A stretch of DNA of 35,571 nt, from positions 1 through 35,571 of the forward strand of contig JANXYC010000116.1 of assembly GCA_025350305.1 (NCBI GenBank), written 5' to 3'. The DNA comes from Cyclobacteriaceae bacterium. GTDB taxonomy: Bacteria; Bacteroidota; Bacteroidia; Cytophagales; Cyclobacteriaceae. Below the pieces are notes generated by a model that was given only the letters and a program-made list of their open reading frames with translations, did not search any database and was not told where the DNA came from. The position numbers and the translations under genes were made by a program. Every line of letters starts with the position of its first letter. Position 1 is the stretch's first letter. Positions 32,324-35,571 of this stretch are shown piece after piece.

Positions 32324-33952
32324 ATGTCATGCCGTACCCCTTACCTCTGTATCGCCCTGATTCTCAGTTCCGTTACGCTTTCTTTCCCTCAATCTTCCCA
32401 TAATCCTCCCACCGATTGGTTTTTGCGCGACCCGGAAACAGATCACCTCCAGGGTATGAGCGTAGAAAAAGCATATTCGATTTTGTTGAAAGACCGCCCA
32501 TCGCGAACCATTATTGTCGCTGTCGTTGACACGGGTGTCGACATTGAACATGAAGACTTAAAAAGTGTGATATGGTTAAATGAAGATGAAATTCCAGGCA
32601 ACGGAATTGATGACGACAAAAACGGATACATTGATGATGTCCATGGGTGGAATTTTATTGGCGGCAAGAAGGGAAATGTGGTGGAAGATACCGGTGAACT
32701 TACCAGGGAATATGTGCGGTTGGGCAAATTGTTTGCTACAGTGGCGGAAAACGGAAAAGTTCCAAGAAAACAACGGGGTGACTACGACAACTACAAAAAG
32801 ATCAAAGCCAAATTCGAAAAACTTCGGGATCAAAACCGACAGCAATACGATCAGTATAAAAATTTATATAATAACCTACGGATGAGCGTTGATACGCTCA
32901 AGGCAGTTATGAACGTCGATAAAGTAACCGCCGCTGCGCTCGATACATTTAAGGCGACCAACCCAACGTTGGCCTTTGCCAAGGGTTACACCGTCAGCAT
33001 GCTGAAGCGGACGGGGCCGGATGCCGACATTGATTCCATCATGAGCGACGTGCTGGAAGGTGTCAAACTCTATCAGGTGATTGTTGACTATAGCTACAAT
33101 CCGGATTTCAACTCACGACTCATCGTTGGCGATGATTACAGCAATGTTTATGAAAAGAATTACGGCAACAATGATGTAACCGGACCTGACCCGGAGCATG
33201 GAACGCACGTAGCCGGCATCATTGCAGCTGATCGCAAAAACGCTATAGGCATCAACGGGATTGTCGACAATGTCCGCATCATGTCGGTCCGGACGGTGCC
33301 ATCAAATGGTGATGAACGCGATAAAGATGTGGCCAATGCCATTCTGTACGCAGTAAACAATGGTGCCAGCATCGTCAATATGAGTTTTGGAAAATCATTT
33401 TCACCCGGCAAGTCAGCAGTGGATGCTGCTGTGAAGTATGCTGGAAAAAAAGGAGTCTTGCTGATTCACGCCGCAGGTAATGACGGTCAGGACATCGATA
33501 CCCAAAAAGATTTCCCCACACGGTATTATCAGGACGGGAAAGAAGCCCCGAACTGGCTGGAGGTGGGCGCCACGGCCTGGGGCCAGGACGATAATTTTGT
33601 TGCGCGCTTCTCCAACTATGGAAAAAAATCAGTGGACCTGTTCGCTCCGGGGGTGGATATTTATTCAACGGTACCCAGGAACAAATTTAAAAAAGAAAGT
33701 GGCACGAGCATGTCGTGCCCCGCTGCGACGGGTGTGACTGCATTGTTGATGTCCTACTTCCCGGAACTTACATCTTTACAAATCCTGGATATTATAAAAA
33801 AATCAACACGCAAATTTGATGGACTGAGGGTTCGCAAACCGGGCGGCGGCAAAATGAATTTTAGCGAACTAAGCAGCACGGGCGGACTAATCAACGCGTA
33901 CGAAGCGGTAAAAATGGCGATGACCAAGAAGGAACAGAAAACGAAAAACTAA
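32324..33952 (+). CDS. Secreted subtilisin-like serine protease (S8 family)
   Basis: Starting at ATG 32324 the product has 542 residues and a signal peptide (MSCRTPYLCIALILSSVTLS). An earlier in-frame ATG at 32270 would add 18 residues. The catalytic triad is complete: VAVVDTGVDIEHEDL (Asp69), HGTHVAGIIA (His292) and GTSMSCPAATG (Ser462), with oxyanion Asn386 in HAAGNDG. Between Asp and His lie more than 220 residues, far longer than the roughly 35-40 of typical subtilisins. The insert contains IPGNGIDDDKNGYIDDVHGW, a possible calcium-binding turn, and a charged helical segment (about 155-200). No C-terminal sorting domain is seen, so it may be periplasmic or surface-attached by other means. 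Confidence 0.92.
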   Translation: MSCRTPYLCIALILSSVTLSFPQSSHNPPTDWFLRDPETDHLQGMSVEKAYSILLKDRPSRTIIVAVVDTGVDIEHEDLKSVIWLNEDEIPGNGIDDDKNGYIDDVHGWNFIGGKKGNVVEDTGELTREYVRLGKLFATVAENGKVPRKQRGDYDNYKKIKAKFEKLRDQNRQQYDQYKNLYNNLRMSVDTLKAVMNVDKVTAAALDTFKATNPTLAFAKGYTVSMLKRTGPDADIDSIMSDVLEGVKLYQVIVDYSYNPDFNSRLIVGDDYSNVYEKNYGNNDVTGPDPEHGTHVAGIIAADRKNAIGINGIVDNVRIMSVRTVPSNGDERDKDVANAILYAVNNGASIVNMSFGKSFSPGKSAVDAAVKYAGKKGVLLIHAAGNDGQDIDTQKDFPTRYYQDGKEAPNWLEVGATAWGQDDNFVARFSNYGKKSVDLFAPGVDIYSTVPRNKFKKESGTSMSCPAATGVTALLMSYFPELTSLQILDIIKKSTRKFDGLRVRKPGGGKMNFSELSSTGGLINAYEAVKMAMTKKEQKTKN

Positions 33953-33987
33953 AGTTAATTTCTTTTGTAAGGAAAGGTCCTGAGACG

Positions 33988-34016
33988 AATTGCCACAGTT
34001 TAAACCCGTGGCAATT
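33988..34016 (+). terminator. Inverted repeat after the subtilase gene
   Basis: AATTGCCAC (33988-33996) pairs exactly with GTGGCAATT (34008-34016), with an 11-base loop. There is only a short T-run after it. It ends 36 bases past the protease stop and overlaps the -33 element of the next gene. Confidence 0.55.
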
Positions 34017-34044
34017 TGCGAATTAATTTTATTTGTTAACTTAG
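34015..34044 (+). promoter_or_regulatory. Candidate promoter for the ECF sigma gene
   Basis: TTTG (34015-34018) and TAACTTAG (34037-34044, one mismatch to TAnnTTTG) are separated by 18 bases, near the Bacteroidota optimum. The box ends 10 bases before the ATG at 34055. Confidence 0.5.
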
Positions 34045-34054
34045 CTTCAACGGT

Positions 34055-34678
34055 ATGCTGGCGACCTCTGATTTTGATCTACCCAAATCCAATGACTTTT
34101 CTTCGGCAAAAGAAGGTTCCTTTAAGGATGCGGTGCTGTGGGACAGTTTCAAGAAAGGCAACGAATTAGCACTGTCGATTCTCTACAAAAAACATGTTCA
34201 GCGCTTATACGATTATGGCATGCATACCTGCAGAGACCATGATATGGTTTTTGATTGCTTACAGGAATTATTCTTACGATTGTGGAGCAAGCGCGAAACG
34301 GTTTCGAACATCGATTCCGTTAAGCCCTACCTCTTCAAATCTTTCAGAAGGTTATTGATTCATCAAATTATTGAAAAGCGAAGACTGTCGCTGCGGGTTG
34401 AGGAGGCAGCTTTCGAATTTACCCCCTCTATTGAGTCGACGCTTATTGAAGATGAATTGAAAGCAGAACAAAATAAAAAACTCAAGGCCTGTATTCAATC
34501 CCTGACCAAAGGGCAGCGTGAAGTTATCTATTTGAAATTTTTTAATGAATTGACATACCCTGAAATTGCGGAGATTACCGAGATGCAGGTTGACTCCGTT
34601 TATAATCTGGTTTCAAAGACCATCGAACTGCTTCGCAAGAAGTTGCAGATAACAAAGCCCCTCATACCCTTATCCTGA
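34055..34678 (+). CDS. ECF-type RNA polymerase sigma factor
   Basis: The product has 207 residues. Region 2 is visible from about residue 40 (LALSILYKKHVQRLYDYGMH, then DMVFDCLQELFLRLWSKRET), and region 4 with its helix-turn-helix follows near 148-190 (LTKGQREVIYLKFFNELTYP, EIAEITEMQVDSVYNLVSKT). The N-terminal 25 residues are a polar extension. A FecR-like anti-sigma gene follows 129 bases later, the standard Bacteroidota arrangement in which an outer-membrane transducer signals through FecR to release the sigma factor for a SusC/SusD locus. No SusC/D genes appear in the window; they may lie beyond the junction at about 35220. Confidence 0.9.
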   Translation: MLATSDFDLPKSNDFSSAKEGSFKDAVLWDSFKKGNELALSILYKKHVQRLYDYGMHTCRDHDMVFDCLQELFLRLWSKRETVSNIDSVKPYLFKSFRRLLIHQIIEKRRLSLRVEEAAFEFTPSIESTLIEDELKAEQNKKLKACIQSLTKGQREVIYLKFFNELTYPEIAEITEMQVDSVYNLVSKTIELLRKKLQITKPLIPLS

Positions 34679-34807
34679 AAGCCTTCTTTTCAGGCATCCA
34701 GGTCGCCTTCCTGGAAATTTTCTAAATATTTTCAGAGAAAATGATGAGAACCGACCGATGACTCCCTCTTATGGGGTAACAATCCTGTAAATGATTGTCA
34801 AGCGATC

Positions 34808-35254
34808 GTGAAAAATTATCAGAATTTCTCAGCCAGTGACTTTGCCATGGACGAGTTCTTTCAGTCATGGGTGCTTCATCCGGATGAAAATACTCATGCA
34901 TTTTGGAAATCCTGGCGGACAAGACATCCTGAAAAGGCCGCGGAAATTGAAGAAGCAAGGGACATCCTGAACAATTTTGGACTTCCCCGTTATTCCCTCT
35001 CTCAAGAGCATGTTTCTGAGCTTTGGCAAAAGATACAGCAAGCCAAAAACCGGGACAGCAAGAAAAAGGGTTTGACAACCAACCGCTGGTACCTGGGGGC
35101 TGCCGCCGTTCTGTTACTGGCCATGGGTGTTTCATTCTGGAAGTGGGATACGGATCAATTCGAGTATCGAACCCAATTTGGTGAAACCAGGACGATTGTT
35201 TTGCCGGACAGTTCAACCGTAACTCCAGCATTTCTCCGCGAACGTCCACGGTAA
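34808..35254 (+). CDS. FecR-like anti-sigma factor, broken off in the FecR domain
   Basis: The frame (GTG start) gives 148 residues. Residues 1-90 form the cytosolic DUF4880-like part ([20 protein letters not shown], then [15 protein letters not shown]), one helix follows ([19 protein letters not shown], about 95-113), and the FecR domain begins with [19 protein letters not shown]. At that point, where relatives continue with T.NANS and about 200 more residues, the frame switches to [10 protein letters not shown] and stops. The bases from about 35220 on are the reverse strand of an unrelated HAMP-array kinase. The gene is therefore a truncation, either real or caused by misassembly. Confidence 0.8.
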   Translation: MKNYQNFSASDFAMDEFFQSWVLHPDENTHAFWKSWRTRHPEKAAEIEEARDILNNFGLPRYSLSQEHVSELWQKIQQAKNRDSKKKGLTTNRWYLGAAAVLLLAMGVSFWKWDTDQFEYRTQFGETRTIVLPDSSTVTPAFLRERPR

Positions 35255-35571
35255 TTTTTTTGGAAAGGTTACCACGGGCGATCGCCGTTGTTACTTCGGC
35301 AATGTTGCGCACCTGGTTGGTCAGGTTACCGGCCATGTGGTTCACGGAGTCTGTCAAATCTCTCCATACTCCGCCCACGCCTTTTACTTTTGCCTGACCT
35401 CCCAACTTTCCTTCCGATCCCACCTCGCGAGCCACACGCGTTACCTCCATGGAGAAAAGATTCAACTGCTTCACCATGTAGTTTACTTCCTTGGCGATGC
35501 GTAGAAATTCTCCTTCGAGCTTATGATCACCGATTTCTTCCGGCATCTGCTGTGACAAATTTCCTTTCGAA
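35220..35571 (-). CDS. HAMP-array sensor kinase, internal fragment
   Basis: Read on the minus strand the frame is open to the right edge and codes for parts of the tandem HAMP repeat typical of large hybrid kinases (Nik1-like group III): [20 protein letters not shown], then [40 protein letters not shown] and [20 protein letters not shown]. The repeat unit is about 92 residues. The match ends at VRGEMLEL; after that the reverse strand of the FecR-like gene begins. The frame happens to stay open through that gene to 34722, but that part is antisense and not kinase. Neither end of the true gene is in the window. Confidence 0.8.

Noticed and set aside
34722-35558. A minus-strand open frame of 278 codons that looks like one HAMP-domain protein
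   Set aside because: Only the part beyond about 35220 is kinase; the remaining 160 codons are the antisense of the FecR-like gene and stay open by chance.

Overview
The window looks like chromosomal DNA from a member of the Bacteroidota, most probably of the order Cytophagales. The evidence is a very large secreted protein with a type IX secretion (gliding-motility-type) C-terminal domain, a FecR-type anti-sigma gene behind an ECF sigma gene, a BT_3928-family DoxX protein, a DUF1599/folP/cdaA neighbourhood, a eukaryote-like prolyl-tRNA synthetase, an OmpL-like porin, WG-repeat and HAMP-array proteins, almost no Shine-Dalgarno sequences, and many TAnnTTTG -7 promoter boxes. Genus and species cannot be fixed from this alone.

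Layout. 1-2050: a partial secreted protein gene diverges from kbl (glycine C-acetyltransferase), which converges on a small membrane protein gene. 2200-3200: two similar tRNA-Leu genes (anticodons GAG and CAG) flank a truncated integrase N-terminus and a small secreted protein; imperfect copies of both tRNA 3' ends lie downstream, which suggests old integration sites. 3260-4627: an outer-membrane porin, then about 850 bases without a gene. 5486-8343: an AT-rich accessory stretch with two small genes (one encoding an eight-cysteine secreted peptide), a tightly coupled three-gene operon headed by a TIGR04255-like protein, an orphan reading frame, and tRNA-Thr(CGT), whose 3' end faces the island. 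8449-16545: an Rrf2 regulator, a DegT-type aminotransferase, a glycosyltransferase/EamA transporter pair, the 900-residue secreted protein, and an RlmD-like RNA methyltransferase. 16630-24849: a protein with two homologous halves, a persulfide-dioxygenase/rhodanese fusion, a WG-repeat protein, nfeD-floA, and proS. 25046-31912: a Gly/Tyr-rich secreted protein with a FadL-like outer-membrane protein, aroK, a BT_3928-family protein, DUF1599, folP and cdaA. 32324-35571: a subtilase, an ECF sigma factor, a FecR-like gene broken off in its FecR domain, and an opposed fragment of a HAMP-array kinase.

Core functions are one-carbon/threonine metabolism (kbl), folate synthesis (folP), aromatic synthesis (aroK), c-di-AMP signalling (cdaA), membrane microdomains (floA/nfeD), translation (proS, RNA methylation) and sulfide/persulfide handling. 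The less ordinary features are: (i) the three-gene TIGR04255 operon behind tRNA-Thr, the best candidate for an undescribed system; (ii) intergenic heptanucleotide tandem repeats of several unrelated unit sequences; (iii) the FecR/HAMP junction near the right edge, either a rearrangement or an assembly chimera; (iv) an EamA transporter gene whose natural N-terminus has no ATG, GTG or TTG; and (v) a set of genes whose -7 box lies so close to the start codon that their mRNAs should be leaderless or nearly so.
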